From assembly GCA_009911065.1 (NCBI GenBank), contig QXWR01000001.1, positions 1 through 64,000 of the forward strand: a stretch of DNA of 64,000 bases, given 5' to 3'. This DNA comes from Clostridiaceae bacterium (GTDB lineage Bacteria > Bacillota > Clostridia > Lachnospirales > Lachnospiraceae). Below are positions 16,755-24,631 of the stretch, in pieces. How positions within the stretch are numbered: position 1 is the stretch's first letter; every line of letters starts with the position of its first letter. The position numbers and the translations under genes were made by a program. The notes beneath the pieces are model-generated. The model did no database searches. It saw nothing but the letters and a program-made list of their open reading frames with translations, and was not told where the DNA came from.

Positions 16755-17699
16755 ATGGAGAAAATGTGTATTGGTATTGATATTGGAGGGACTACCGTAA
16801 AACTGGGGCTTTTCACTGCCAGCGGTCAGCTTCTGGACAAGTGGGAGGTAGAGACCAGAAAAGAAGACGGAGGCAGATATATTTTGGAAGATGTGGCTGC
16901 TTCCATCAAGGCAACTTTAGCAGCAAAGGATATTCAGATGAGTGATGTGGCAGGGGCAGGCATGGGGGTCCCAGGACCAGTGATGCCAGATGGTTCTGTG
17001 GAGGTCTGCGTAAACCTGGGATGGAGAAATATGAATCCTCAGACCCAGCTTAGCGGGCTGCTGGGCGGTCTTTTCGTAAAAAGCGGCAATGACGCCAATG
17101 TGGCGGCCCTTGGCGAGATGTGGCAGGGAGGCGGCAAAGGTTATACGGACATTGTGATGGTTACACTGGGAACCGGAGTTGGAGGCGGTGTGATTATTGA
17201 TGAGAAAATCATTGCCGGCAAACATGGACTGGGGGGAGAGATTGGCCATATTCACGTGCGGGATGAAGAGCAGGAGCATTGTAACTGCGGCGGAGTGGGA
17301 TGTTTGGAACAGATTGCAAGCGCCACAGGAATTGCCAGAGAAGCCCGGAGAAAAATGGCCGCATCGGATGCACCTTCTTCCATGCGTCCGTACGGCGATG
17401 GAATTACTGCCAAGAATGTGATGGATGAGGCGAAAAACGGGGATGCCATGGCGCTGGAAGTGGCGGAGACGGTGGGCCGTTATTTGGGATTGATGATGGC
17501 TCAGATTGCCATGACTGTAGATCCGGAGATGTTTGTCATTGGTGGCGGCGTGTCCAGAGCCGGCCAGTTTTTGCTGGACCGGATTGAGAAATATTATGAC
17601 CATTATTCTCCCATTTCCAAAAATAAGGGAAAGGTTGGGCTGGCAAAGCTGGGAAACGATGCGGGAATTTACGGTGCGGCCCGGTTGGTACTTGGTTGA
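16755..17699 (+). CDS. glcK: ROK family glucokinase
   Basis: 314 residues, cytosolic, phosphorylates glucose with ATP. Visible are the N-terminal phosphate loop GIDIGGTTVKLGL, the substrate loop GNDANVAALGE with the catalytic Asp, GTGVGGGVI, the GEIGHIHV histidine and the zinc-binding ROK signature CNCGGVGCLE. Length is typical. The start at 16755 is set by GGAGG about 9 bases upstream and by the promoter position. A GC-rich two-part hairpin follows the stop (17724-17750). No sugar transport genes are adjacent. Confidence 0.94.
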   Translation: MEKMCIGIDIGGTTVKLGLFTASGQLLDKWEVETRKEDGGRYILEDVAASIKATLAAKDIQMSDVAGAGMGVPGPVMPDGSVEVCVNLGWRNMNPQTQLSGLLGGLFVKSGNDANVAALGEMWQGGGKGYTDIVMVTLGTGVGGGVIIDEKIIAGKHGLGGEIGHIHVRDEEQEHCNCGGVGCLEQIASATGIAREARRKMAASDAPSSMRPYGDGITAKNVMDEAKNGDAMALEVAETVGRYLGLMMAQIAMTVDPEMFVIGGGVSRAGQFLLDRIEKYYDHYSPISKNKGKVGLAKLGNDAGIYGAARLVLG

Positions 17700-17723
17700 C
17701 AGCCTGAAAATAAAATGAGGAGA

Positions 17724-17750
17724 CCCCGGAGGACTTTCGTCCAACCGGGG
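17724..17750 (+). terminator. GC-rich hairpin after glcK
   Basis: CCCCGG (17724-17729) pairs with CCGGGG (17745-17750), and inside it GGAC pairs with GTCC. No T-run follows, so it may slow or process rather than terminate. Confidence 0.4.
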
Positions 17751-17832
17751 CAATTATGAAAAATCTATGTGCAATTTTACTAGCGAATTTAGAAGATTTC
17801 CTAACTTTCTATACATTTAGTATAAAAACAAG

Positions 17833-17871
17833 ATGTGAACGGAATATGAACGCATTGTAAATAGATTGTAA
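17833..17871. repeat. Four near-periodic short direct repeats upstream of the pyrophosphatase gene
   Basis: Units GTGAACG, ATGAACG, TTGTAAA and TTGTAAC recur at steps of 11, 10 and 11 bp (about 17835-17872). On the minus strand they read TTACAA-like boxes. Such helical phasing is typical of response-regulator sites (for example Pho boxes). They lie downstream of a possible -10 TATAAA at 17821-17826. Confidence 0.35.
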
Positions 17872-17917
17872 CGGTTAGGGAGGAGAAAGAGAGAAGCGCC
17901 ATTTGCGGGAGGAGATT

Positions 17918-19585
17918 ATGACTGCAGAAAGAAAAAAGAAAACGATTGTAATCGGGCATAAGAATCCTGACACAGATTCGATCTGTTCGGCCATCTGTTA
18001 TGCCCGGTTAAAGAGAGCTATTACCGGCAATGTATACGAGCCAAGGCGGGCAGGACATATTAATGAAGAAACCCGGTTTGTACTGGATTATTTTGGCGCG
18101 GATGCGCCTCATCCTGTAGAGAGTGTAAGGACTCAGGTGCGGGATGTGGAAATCCATGAAATCGAGGGGGTAGACCGGAATATTTCCCTGAAAAAGGCAT
18201 GGAATTTGATGCAGGACGGGAATGTGGTGACGCTTCCAGCGGTGAGCAGCGACGGAAAACTGGAAGGGCTTATTACTGTGGGAGATATTGCGAAAACCTA
18301 CATGAATGTATACGACAGTAGTATTTTGTCAAAGGCACGAACCAGATACAGCAACATCCTGGAAACGCTGGAAGGATCGCTGCTGGTTGGAGACGAGACC
18401 AATTATTTTCAGGAAGGAAAGGTTTTAGTTGCAGCGGCCAATCCGGATATGATGGAGTATTATATTTCCCCCCATGATCTGGTGATTTTAGGCAACCGGT
18501 ATGAATCCCAGCTGTGTGCCATTGAGATGGAGGCAGACTGTATTATTGTGTGTGAAGGCGCGGCTGTGTCCATGACCATTCGAAAGCTTGCCCAGGAGAG
18601 AGGATGTACGGTGATTATGACGCCTTATGACGCCTACTTTGTGGCCCGTCTCATTAATCAGAGTATGCCTATTGAATATTTTATGCGTACAAAGGGACTG
18701 ATTACCTTTCAGGATACGGATTGTATTGACGATATCCGGGATGTGATGGCAAGCAAGCGGCATCGGGATTTTCCCGTTTTAGACAGGGACGGCAGGTACA
18801 GGGGGATGATTTCCCGCCGGAATCTTTTGGGAGCCAAAGGCAAACAGATTGTGCTGGTGGACCACAATGAGCGGAGTCAGGCTGTGGATGGTATTGAAAA
18901 TGCGGAAATTCTGGAGATTATTGACCATCACAAGCTTGGAACAGTGGAGACCATTGCCCCAGTATTTTTCCGAAATCAGCCGGTGGGATGTACAGCTACA
19001 ATTATTTATCAGATGTACCAGGAAAATCATGTGGAAATAGACAAAACAACAGCAGGGCTTTTGTGCAGCGCCATTATTTCGGACACCTTATTGTTCCGTT
19101 CCCCAACCTGCACGCCCATAGACCGGCAGGCGGCTCTTGCTTTGTCCGAGATTGCCGGGATTCAGGTGGAAACCTATGCGGGAGAAATGTTTGCGGCAGG
19201 GAGCAATTTAAAGGGAAAAAGCAACGAGGAGATTTTTTACCAGGATTTTAAGCGGTTCAGCGCTGGAAAAGTATCTTTTGGCGTTTCTCAAATCAGTTCT
19301 CTCAATGCAGAAGAGTTAAAAGAGCTGAAAGGACGTCTTTTGGATTATATGAAAAAGGTTCAGAAAGCGTCCAATGTGGATATGCTGTTTTTTATGCTTA
19401 CCAATATTCTCACAGAAACCACAGAGCTTTTGTGTGTGGGAAGCGGGGCGGCAGGGCTGATTCAGATGGCCTTCCATGTGGAGCAGACGAAGGAAGATAC
19501 AGACGGGGAATCTTTGGAGCTGCCGGGAGTGGTATCGAGAAAAAAACAGCTGATTCCAGCTATTATGGTGGCATGTGAGGGATAA
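17918..19585 (+). CDS. Manganese-dependent inorganic pyrophosphatase with regulatory CBS/DRTGG insert
   Basis: 555 residues. Family II pyrophosphatase, DHH superfamily, hydrolysing diphosphate to phosphate. The catalytic DHH part shows VIGHKNPDTDSICSAI at the start, EIIDHHKLG and ISDTLLFRSPTCT. Between them lie a CBS domain (NISLKKAWNLMQDGNVVTLPAVSSDG), a DRTGG-type domain (about 190-245) and a second CBS (PIEYFMRT...RHRDFPVLDRDGRYRGMISR). CBS domains bind adenine nucleotides and regulate such enzymes. The C-terminal DHHA2 domain closes it. The ATG at 17918 is chosen for GGGAGG with 5-base spacing; a TTG at 17903 is an alternative. Confidence 0.93.
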   Translation: MTAERKKKTIVIGHKNPDTDSICSAICYARLKRAITGNVYEPRRAGHINEETRFVLDYFGADAPHPVESVRTQVRDVEIHEIEGVDRNISLKKAWNLMQDGNVVTLPAVSSDGKLEGLITVGDIAKTYMNVYDSSILSKARTRYSNILETLEGSLLVGDETNYFQEGKVLVAAANPDMMEYYISPHDLVILGNRYESQLCAIEMEADCIIVCEGAAVSMTIRKLAQERGCTVIMTPYDAYFVARLINQSMPIEYFMRTKGLITFQDTDCIDDIRDVMASKRHRDFPVLDRDGRYRGMISRRNLLGAKGKQIVLVDHNERSQAVDGIENAEILEIIDHHKLGTVETIAPVFFRNQPVGCTATIIYQMYQENHVEIDKTTAGLLCSAIISDTLLFRSPTCTPIDRQAALALSEIAGIQVETYAGEMFAAGSNLKGKSNEEIFYQDFKRFSAGKVSFGVSQISSLNAEELKELKGRLLDYMKKVQKASNVDMLFFMLTNILTETTELLCVGSGAAGLIQMAFHVEQTKEDTDGESLELPGVVSRKKQLIPAIMVACEG

Positions 19586-19674
19586 GAAAAAGAATAAGAC
19601 AGAAAATTCCAATACATGCAACACGATATGAGAGGAGAATGGGAGGCAGGATGAGAAGAGAAAAGGAAAAAGCC

Positions 19675-20283
19675 ATGCCCGCAAAAAGGGAAATGTGGAA
19701 GCCGGGAAATATGCTGTATCCAACGCCGGCGGTGATGGTCAGCTGCAGTGACGGGGAGGGAAAGCCGAATATTATTACTGTGGCGTGGGCAGGCACCATT
19801 TGTTCCGATCCTCCCATGCTCTCTATTTCGGTGCGAAAAGAGCGGTATTCCTATGGTCTTATTGAGGCAAGCCGGGAGTTTGTGGTGAATCTGGTGAACC
19901 GTTCCCTGGCGTTTGCAGCAGATTATTGTGGTGTGAAATCCGGAAGGGATGTGGATAAATTTCACGAGATGGGGCTGACTCCAGTGGCCCTTCCCCATGT
20001 GAACACACCAGGAATCGGGGAAAGCCCGGTGTGTCTGGAATGTAAAGTAACACAGCAAATTCCTTTGGGAAGCCATGATCTGTTTTTGGCAGAGGTTGCA
20101 GGAGTGTCTGTGGATGAACGCTATCTGGACCAGAAGGGAAAGTTTTGTCTCAATGCCAGTGGTCTGGTTGCCTATTCTCATGGAGAATATTATGCATTAG
20201 GAGAAAAGCTGGGAAGCTTTGGGTATTCAGTGCGGAAAAAACCGTTAAAAAGGACCCGTGTGCAAAACCGGCAAAGGAGATAA
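19675..20283 (+). CDS. Flavin reductase family protein
   Basis: About 202 residues with the FMN-binding split-barrel fold: MLYPTPAVMVSCSDGEGKPNIITVAWAG, DPPMLSISVRKERYSYGLI, EFVVNLVNRSLAFAADYCGV. Members bind FMN and often act as NAD(P)H:flavin oxidoreductases or flavoredoxins; electron donor and partner are not evident. Three ATGs are possible (19639, 19651, 19675); the last has AAGGA at 7-base spacing and matches typical family starts just before MWKPGNMLYP. Four bases separate it from the next gene, so the two are cotranscribed. Confidence 0.85.
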   Translation: MPAKREMWKPGNMLYPTPAVMVSCSDGEGKPNIITVAWAGTICSDPPMLSISVRKERYSYGLIEASREFVVNLVNRSLAFAADYCGVKSGRDVDKFHEMGLTPVALPHVNTPGIGESPVCLECKVTQQIPLGSHDLFLAEVAGVSVDERYLDQKGKFCLNASGLVAYSHGEYYALGEKLGSFGYSVRKKPLKRTRVQNRQRR

Positions 20284-20286
20284 AAA

Positions 20287-20802
20287 ATGAAGTCTAATAT
20301 TACGTTAATCGGAATGCCGGCTTCCGGCAAAAGTACGATAGGAGTACTGCTTGCAAAACGCCTGGGATATTCCTTTTTGGATGTAGACCTGATGATTCAG
20401 GAGAAAACAGGAAAACTTTTGAAAGAAATCATCGCCCAGGAAGGGATGGAAGGATTTCTTTGGGTGGAAGAGAGAATTAACCAGACGATTCAGGCAGTAC
20501 ACACGGTTATTGCTCCGGGGGGAAGTGTGATTTACGGACCAAAAGCCATGAAGCATCTAAAAGACATCAGTCAGATCGTATATTTGAAACTTTCCTATGA
20601 GGAAGTGGTCCGGCGGCTGGGAGATTTGACGGACCGGGGAGTGGCGGTGAGAGAAGGAATGACCTTGCGGGACTTGTATGAAGAGAGAGTGCCTTTGTAT
20701 GAAGCCTATGCTGACCTGACGATCTGTGAGGGGGATAGGGGACCTGGAGCAGTGGTGGATGAGCTGCGGGCCATTATGGAAAAAGCGATGGGGAAATTAT
20801 AA
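20287..20802 (+). CDS. Shikimate-kinase-like P-loop kinase
   Basis: 171 residues with Walker A GMPASGKST (9-17) and the LDVD pair (D32, D34), as in shikimate kinase (AroK). However, the shikimate-binding Arg of the FRxxE motif is absent: the sequence at 57-61 is FLWVE. The GGG motif is APGGS, while the C-terminal ERVPLYEAYAD is kept. Usual annotation would be shikimate kinase, but substrate specificity is doubtful. No other aromatic-pathway gene is near; it lies between a flavin reductase and a phosphoglycerate mutase. Confidence 0.75.
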   Translation: MKSNITLIGMPASGKSTIGVLLAKRLGYSFLDVDLMIQEKTGKLLKEIIAQEGMEGFLWVEERINQTIQAVHTVIAPGGSVIYGPKAMKHLKDISQIVYLKLSYEEVVRRLGDLTDRGVAVREGMTLRDLYEERVPLYEAYADLTICEGDRGPGAVVDELRAIMEKAMGKL

Positions 20803-20865
20803 AAGAGAAACAGCCATTGAGACAGTGGGGAATTTGACTGGAATGGCTGCAAAAAGGAGGATATT

Positions 20866-22068
20866 ATGAAGTATATTGTAATGCTGGGAGACGGAATGGC
20901 AGATGACCCAGTAAAAGCCCTGGGAGATCGGACGCCTTTGGAGGTGGCCAAGAAGCCTAATATTGACCGGCTGGCCAGAACCGGAGAGCTGGGAATGGTA
21001 AAAACTGTTCCAGATGGGATGAAACCAGGAAGCGATGTGGCAAATCTTGCTGCTATGGGATACGATCCCAAATCCTGCTACACAGGACGTTCACCTTTAG
21101 AGGCGGTCAGCATCGGAATCAAGATGGGAGATTCGGATGTGGCTTTTCGCTGCAATCTGGTTACATTGTCAGAGGAGGAGGAATACGAGAATAAGCGAAT
21201 GGAAGATTACAGTTCCGGAGAGATCACCACTCAGGAGGCAGCAGAGCTGATTCAGGCAGTGGAGAACGCATTTGGGACGGATAAGATTCAATTTTATCCG
21301 GGAATCAGTTACCGACACTGTATGATTTGGCATGAGGGACCAGTGGGATTAGATCTGACGCCGCCTCATGACATATCGGATAAAAAAATCACATCCCATC
21401 TGCCGAAGAATCTGGTGATTCTGGACTTTATGCGCCGCAGTTATGACCTTTTAAAAGACCATCCGGTGAATCAGGCAAGAAAAGAGAAAGGGATGAATCC
21501 GGCCAATTCCATCTGGCTGTGGGGCGAGGGAACCCGTCCGGCTGTGTCTGGTTTTGAGGCGGCATACGGGGTCAAGGGATCTGTGATCTCGGCAGTGGAT
21601 CTCATCAAGGGAATCGGTATCTGTGCAGGAATGGAAGTTATTGAGGTGGAGGGAGCTACAGGAAACATTGACACCAATTTCAGGGGAAAAGGAGAGGCTG
21701 CGCTGAAAACCCTGCTGGATGGACAGGATTTGGTTTATATCCATGTGGAGGCGCCAGATGAATGCGGCCATCACGGAGATGTTGAGGGAAAGGTTCAGGC
21801 CATTGAACGGATTGATCAGGAGATTGTAGGTCCGCTGTTAGAGGGCCTTGCGGCAGCCGGCCAGGAATATTCCATTCTTGTTATGCCAGACCATCCCACT
21901 CCTCTTGCCATGAAAACCCATGTGGCGGACCCAGTTCCCTATCTTTTGTACCGAAGCACAACCGCGGCAGGAGAAGGGGCGGATACGTATACAGAGAAGA
22001 TCGCTGCTGCCACAGGAAGATATGTGGAGCATGGGTATGAGCTGATGAGAAAGCTGTTGGGAAAGTAG
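20866..22068 (+). CDS. apgM: Cofactor-independent phosphoglycerate mutase (ApgM type)
   Basis: 400 residues, alkaline-phosphatase superfamily. Start MKYIVMLGDGMADDP holds the metal-binding Asp; PDGMKPGSDVANLAAMGYDP holds the catalytic Ser (SDVAN); TGRSPLEAVSIGI, VEAPDECGHHGD and LVMPDHPTPLAMKTH hold the remaining metal ligands. Interconverts 3- and 2-phosphoglycerate in glycolysis with two divalent metals. The archaeal-like ApgM form is common in Clostridia. AAAGGAGG lies 7 bases upstream. Confidence 0.92.
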   Translation: MKYIVMLGDGMADDPVKALGDRTPLEVAKKPNIDRLARTGELGMVKTVPDGMKPGSDVANLAAMGYDPKSCYTGRSPLEAVSIGIKMGDSDVAFRCNLVTLSEEEEYENKRMEDYSSGEITTQEAAELIQAVENAFGTDKIQFYPGISYRHCMIWHEGPVGLDLTPPHDISDKKITSHLPKNLVILDFMRRSYDLLKDHPVNQARKEKGMNPANSIWLWGEGTRPAVSGFEAAYGVKGSVISAVDLIKGIGICAGMEVIEVEGATGNIDTNFRGKGEAALKTLLDGQDLVYIHVEAPDECGHHGDVEGKVQAIERIDQEIVGPLLEGLAAAGQEYSILVMPDHPTPLAMKTHVADPVPYLLYRSTTAAGEGADTYTEKIAAATGRYVEHGYELMRKLLGK

Positions 22069-22077
22069 AGGTTTTTT

Positions 22078-22950
22078 ATGTTTGAGAAGTACAAGCACAA
22101 TTTGATTGTGCGGAGAATAATAACCATTATGGCAGTGGTGGCGTCTGCCCTTTTGCAGACTTTTGTGATTCAGTCCTTTATTCGTCCGGCTCAGCTTTTG
22201 TCCGGAGGTTTTACAGGAATTGCCATATTGCTGGATGATATTGCATCTTTGTACGGAAAAAGTTTCTCCACATCTCTGGGGATTCTGGTGTTAAATATTC
22301 CGGTAGCCATATTGTGCAGCAAAAGCATCAGCAAAAGATTTACCTTTTACTCAGTCATACAAGTTTTTCTGGCTAGTTTATTTTTGAAAATCTGTGATTT
22401 TCAGCCTATATTTCAGGATCTGATGTTAAATGTACTGTTTGGAGGCTTTTTGTATGGAATTGCCATCGCCATGGCTTTGCGGGGCAATGCCTCAACAGGA
22501 GGAACGGACTTTATTGCCCTTTATGTGTCCAACAAAACCGGAAGATCCATATGGGAATATGTGTTTGCCGGAAATGTGCTGATCTTATGTGTGTTTGGGT
22601 ATATGTTTGGATGGCTGTATGCAGGGTATTCGATTTTGTTTCAGTTTGTTTCCACCAAAACCATTTCCGCCTTTCATCACCGCTATGAGCGGGTGACGCT
22701 GCAGATTACCACCACAAAGGCAGAAGAGGTGATTCGTGCATATGTGTCCAAGTGCCGTCACGGTATTTCCTGTGTGGAAGCCATTGGCGGGTACAGTCGT
22801 CAGAAAATGTATCTGCTTCATACGGTGGTTTCTTCCTATGAGGCGGCAGATATTATCCGGCTGATGCGAGCTGTGGACCCTCAGATTATCATCAATATAA
22901 TAAAAACGGAAAATTTTGTGGGAGGCTTTTATCAGGCGCCTATGGATTAA
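22078..22950 (+). CDS. YitT family membrane protein
   Basis: 290 residues. Five membrane segments (about 14-35, 48-68, 75-100, 112-135, 160-185) in the DUF161 region, then a C-terminal DUF2179 cytoplasmic domain (VTLQITTTKAEEVIRAYVSKCRHGISCVEAIGGYS). Family motifs SGGFTGIAILL and STGGTDFIA are present. Members are often called transporters, without a proven substrate. Starts 10 bases after apgM, so probably in the same transcript. Confidence 0.88.
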   Translation: MFEKYKHNLIVRRIITIMAVVASALLQTFVIQSFIRPAQLLSGGFTGIAILLDDIASLYGKSFSTSLGILVLNIPVAILCSKSISKRFTFYSVIQVFLASLFLKICDFQPIFQDLMLNVLFGGFLYGIAIAMALRGNASTGGTDFIALYVSNKTGRSIWEYVFAGNVLILCVFGYMFGWLYAGYSILFQFVSTKTISAFHHRYERVTLQITTTKAEEVIRAYVSKCRHGISCVEAIGGYSRQKMYLLHTVVSSYEAADIIRLMRAVDPQIIINIIKTENFVGGFYQAPMD

Positions 22951-22985
22951 CGTGACAAGCTTAGGAAGAAAGGGATGGAAGGATT

Positions 22986-24365
22986 ATGTATCAGATTGAT
23001 TTCAAAAAACCGCTGACCGTTCATTTTATCGGCATTGGCGGTATCAGCATGAGCGGGCTGGCTGAAATTCTTCTGCAGGAGAATTTTAAAGTCAGAGGTT
23101 CGGATACCCAAAAGAGTTTGCTGACGGAACATTTAAAAGAGTGCGGTGCAGAGATTTTCTATGGACAAAGAGGGGAAAATATTGGAGAAGATACGGATTT
23201 GGTCGTATATACAGCGGCTGTCCATGAGGACAATCCAGAGTATCAGGAGGTTTTAAAACGGGGGATTCCGGCCCTTACCAGAGCAGAGCTTTTAGGGCAA
23301 ATGATGAAAAATTATCACCATGCCGTGGCCATTGCAGGAACCCATGGAAAGACCACCACCACCTCCATGTTGACCGAGATTTTACTGGATTCAGACATGG
23401 ACCCTACCATTTCCGTAGGGGGGATACTTCCGTCTATCGGAGGCAATATTCGGGTGGGAGGACAGGAGTATTTTGTCACAGAAGCCTGTGAATACACCAA
23501 CAGTTTTCTATCTTTTTTTCCCACAATTGGGGTGATTTTAAATATTGAGGCGGACCATCTGGACTTTTTTAAGGATATTGATGATATACGTCGGTCCTTC
23601 CGAAAGTTTGCAGAGCGTCTGCCAAAAGACGGCGTGTTGATTTTCGATGGGAGTATTCCCAATCCGGAGGAGATTATAAGTGGACTTTCCTGTAAGGTTG
23701 TGGTTGTGAGCCATGGGCCGGAAGGAGATTATGGAGTTGGGGACATTGTTTATGATGACCTGGGCTGTCCGTCGTTTCCTGTGATGAAAAACGGTGTTTT
23801 ATGGGGGGAGGCTCATCTTTCGGTTCCTGGGGAACACAATGTGTACAATGGGCTGGCAGCCATTGCTGCCGCGGAGGTTTTGGGGGTACCTGGAGAGAAG
23901 ATTTTTTCAGGGCTGAAAAACTTTTCCGGCACAAAGCGGCGGTTTGAGAAGAAAGGCGTTGTGGGCGGCGTGACCATTGTGGACGATTATGCCCATCACC
24001 CAAGGGAAATTGCGGCAACTTTGAAGGCAGCCAGACATTATCCCCACAAAAAGTTGTGGTGTGTATTTCAGCCTCACACCTATTCCAGGACAAAAGCCCT
24101 GATGGAGGATTTTGCTACAGAGCTGGCGGCGGCGGATCAGGTGGTTCTTGCAGAGATTTACCCGGCCAGAGAGACCGACACTTTGGGGGTTAGTTCCAGC
24201 CAACTGGCGGAAAAAATTCAAAAACATGGTACATTAGCCTGCTGTCTGCCCACTTTTGAAGAAATTGAAATTTTTATTTTAAAAAATTGTTCCCCAGGGG
24301 ATTTGTTGATAACTATGGGGGCTGGAGACATTGTAAAAGTTGGGGAAAGGCTGCTTGGGCAGTAG
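22986..24365 (+). CDS. murC: UDP-N-acetylmuramate-L-alanine ligase
   Basis: 459 residues, first amino-acid-adding enzyme of peptidoglycan precursor synthesis in the cytosol. N-terminal UDP-binding domain (HFIGIGGISMSGLAEIL), Walker motif AIAGTHGKTTTTSM, the Mur ligase EACEYTNSF/ILNIEADHLDFF block, and C-terminal KRRFEKKG and VDDYAHHPREIAATLKAA. Complete, of typical length. The stop codon is followed at once by two DnaA boxes. Confidence 0.97.
   Translation: MYQIDFKKPLTVHFIGIGGISMSGLAEILLQENFKVRGSDTQKSLLTEHLKECGAEIFYGQRGENIGEDTDLVVYTAAVHEDNPEYQEVLKRGIPALTRAELLGQMMKNYHHAVAIAGTHGKTTTTSMLTEILLDSDMDPTISVGGILPSIGGNIRVGGQEYFVTEACEYTNSFLSFFPTIGVILNIEADHLDFFKDIDDIRRSFRKFAERLPKDGVLIFDGSIPNPEEIISGLSCKVVVVSHGPEGDYGVGDIVYDDLGCPSFPVMKNGVLWGEAHLSVPGEHNVYNGLAAIAAAEVLGVPGEKIFSGLKNFSGTKRRFEKKGVVGGVTIVDDYAHHPREIAATLKAARHYPHKKLWCVFQPHTYSRTKALMEDFATELAAADQVVLAEIYPARETDTLGVSSSQLAEKIQKHGTLACCLPTFEEIEIFILKNCSPGDLLITMGAGDIVKVGERLLGQ
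24304..24312 (-). promoter_or_regulatory. DnaA-box-like site inside murC
   Basis: Reads TTATCAACA on minus, 8/9 to TTATCCACA. Flanks the main cluster. Confidence 0.4.
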
Positions 24366-24383
24366 TTATCCACATTATCCACA
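24366..24383 (+). promoter_or_regulatory. Two head-to-tail perfect DnaA boxes
   Basis: TTATCCACA at 24366-24374 and again at 24375-24383 with no gap, starting the base after the murC stop codon. Confidence 0.85.
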
Positions 24384-24425
24384 TAGTTTTCCACTTTTTT
24401 GGGGAAGAAACTATGTGGATTTTTT
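24377..24425 (+). terminator. murC: murC terminator built on a DnaA box
   Basis: ATCCACATAGTTT (24377-24389) pairs with AAACTATGTGGAT (24408-24420), followed by five Ts. The second DnaA box is the 5' arm, so DnaA binding and terminator share sequence. Confidence 0.85.
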
Positions 24426-24438
24426 GCTTAACATAAGT

Positions 24439-24447
24439 TGTTGATAA
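24439..24447 (-). promoter_or_regulatory. DnaA-box-like site
   Basis: Reads TTATCAACA on minus, 8/9 match. Confidence 0.4.
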
Positions 24448-24522
24448 AATTTGCCAGGAAATCCAGATAATACGCAGAAAATGACCATATTCGACAGTTT
24501 TGGCATTGGCCGTCCACAAAAA

Positions 24523-24566
24523 TTATCCACTTTATCCACATTATCCACAATTCCTTTGGTGGATAA
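24523..24566. promoter_or_regulatory. Second DnaA-box group before the dnaD-like gene
   Basis: TTATCCACT (24523-24531, 8/9), TTATCCACA (24532-24540), TTATCCACA (24541-24549), all contiguous, then TTATCCACC on minus (24558-24566, 8/9). The group ends about 30 bases before the likely -10. Confidence 0.85.
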
Positions 24567-24595
24567 ATGCCCCTATTTTCTTTTGAAAAAGGATG

Positions 24596-24604
24596 TGCTA
24601 AAAT
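24596..24604 (+). promoter_or_regulatory. Extended -10 promoter of the dnaD-dnaC unit
   Basis: TGC-TAAAAT (24596-24604), no strong -35, 28 bases before the start codon. Its -35 zone abuts the DnaA boxes, so DnaA control is plausible. Confidence 0.5.
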
Positions 24605-24631
24605 AGAAATCAATGGAGAGGATGGGAAGGG

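Noticed and set aside
24366-24566. oriC
   Set aside because: dnaA, dnaN and an AT-rich unwinding region with the usual gene context are missing; the cluster fits a regulatory or titration locus better.
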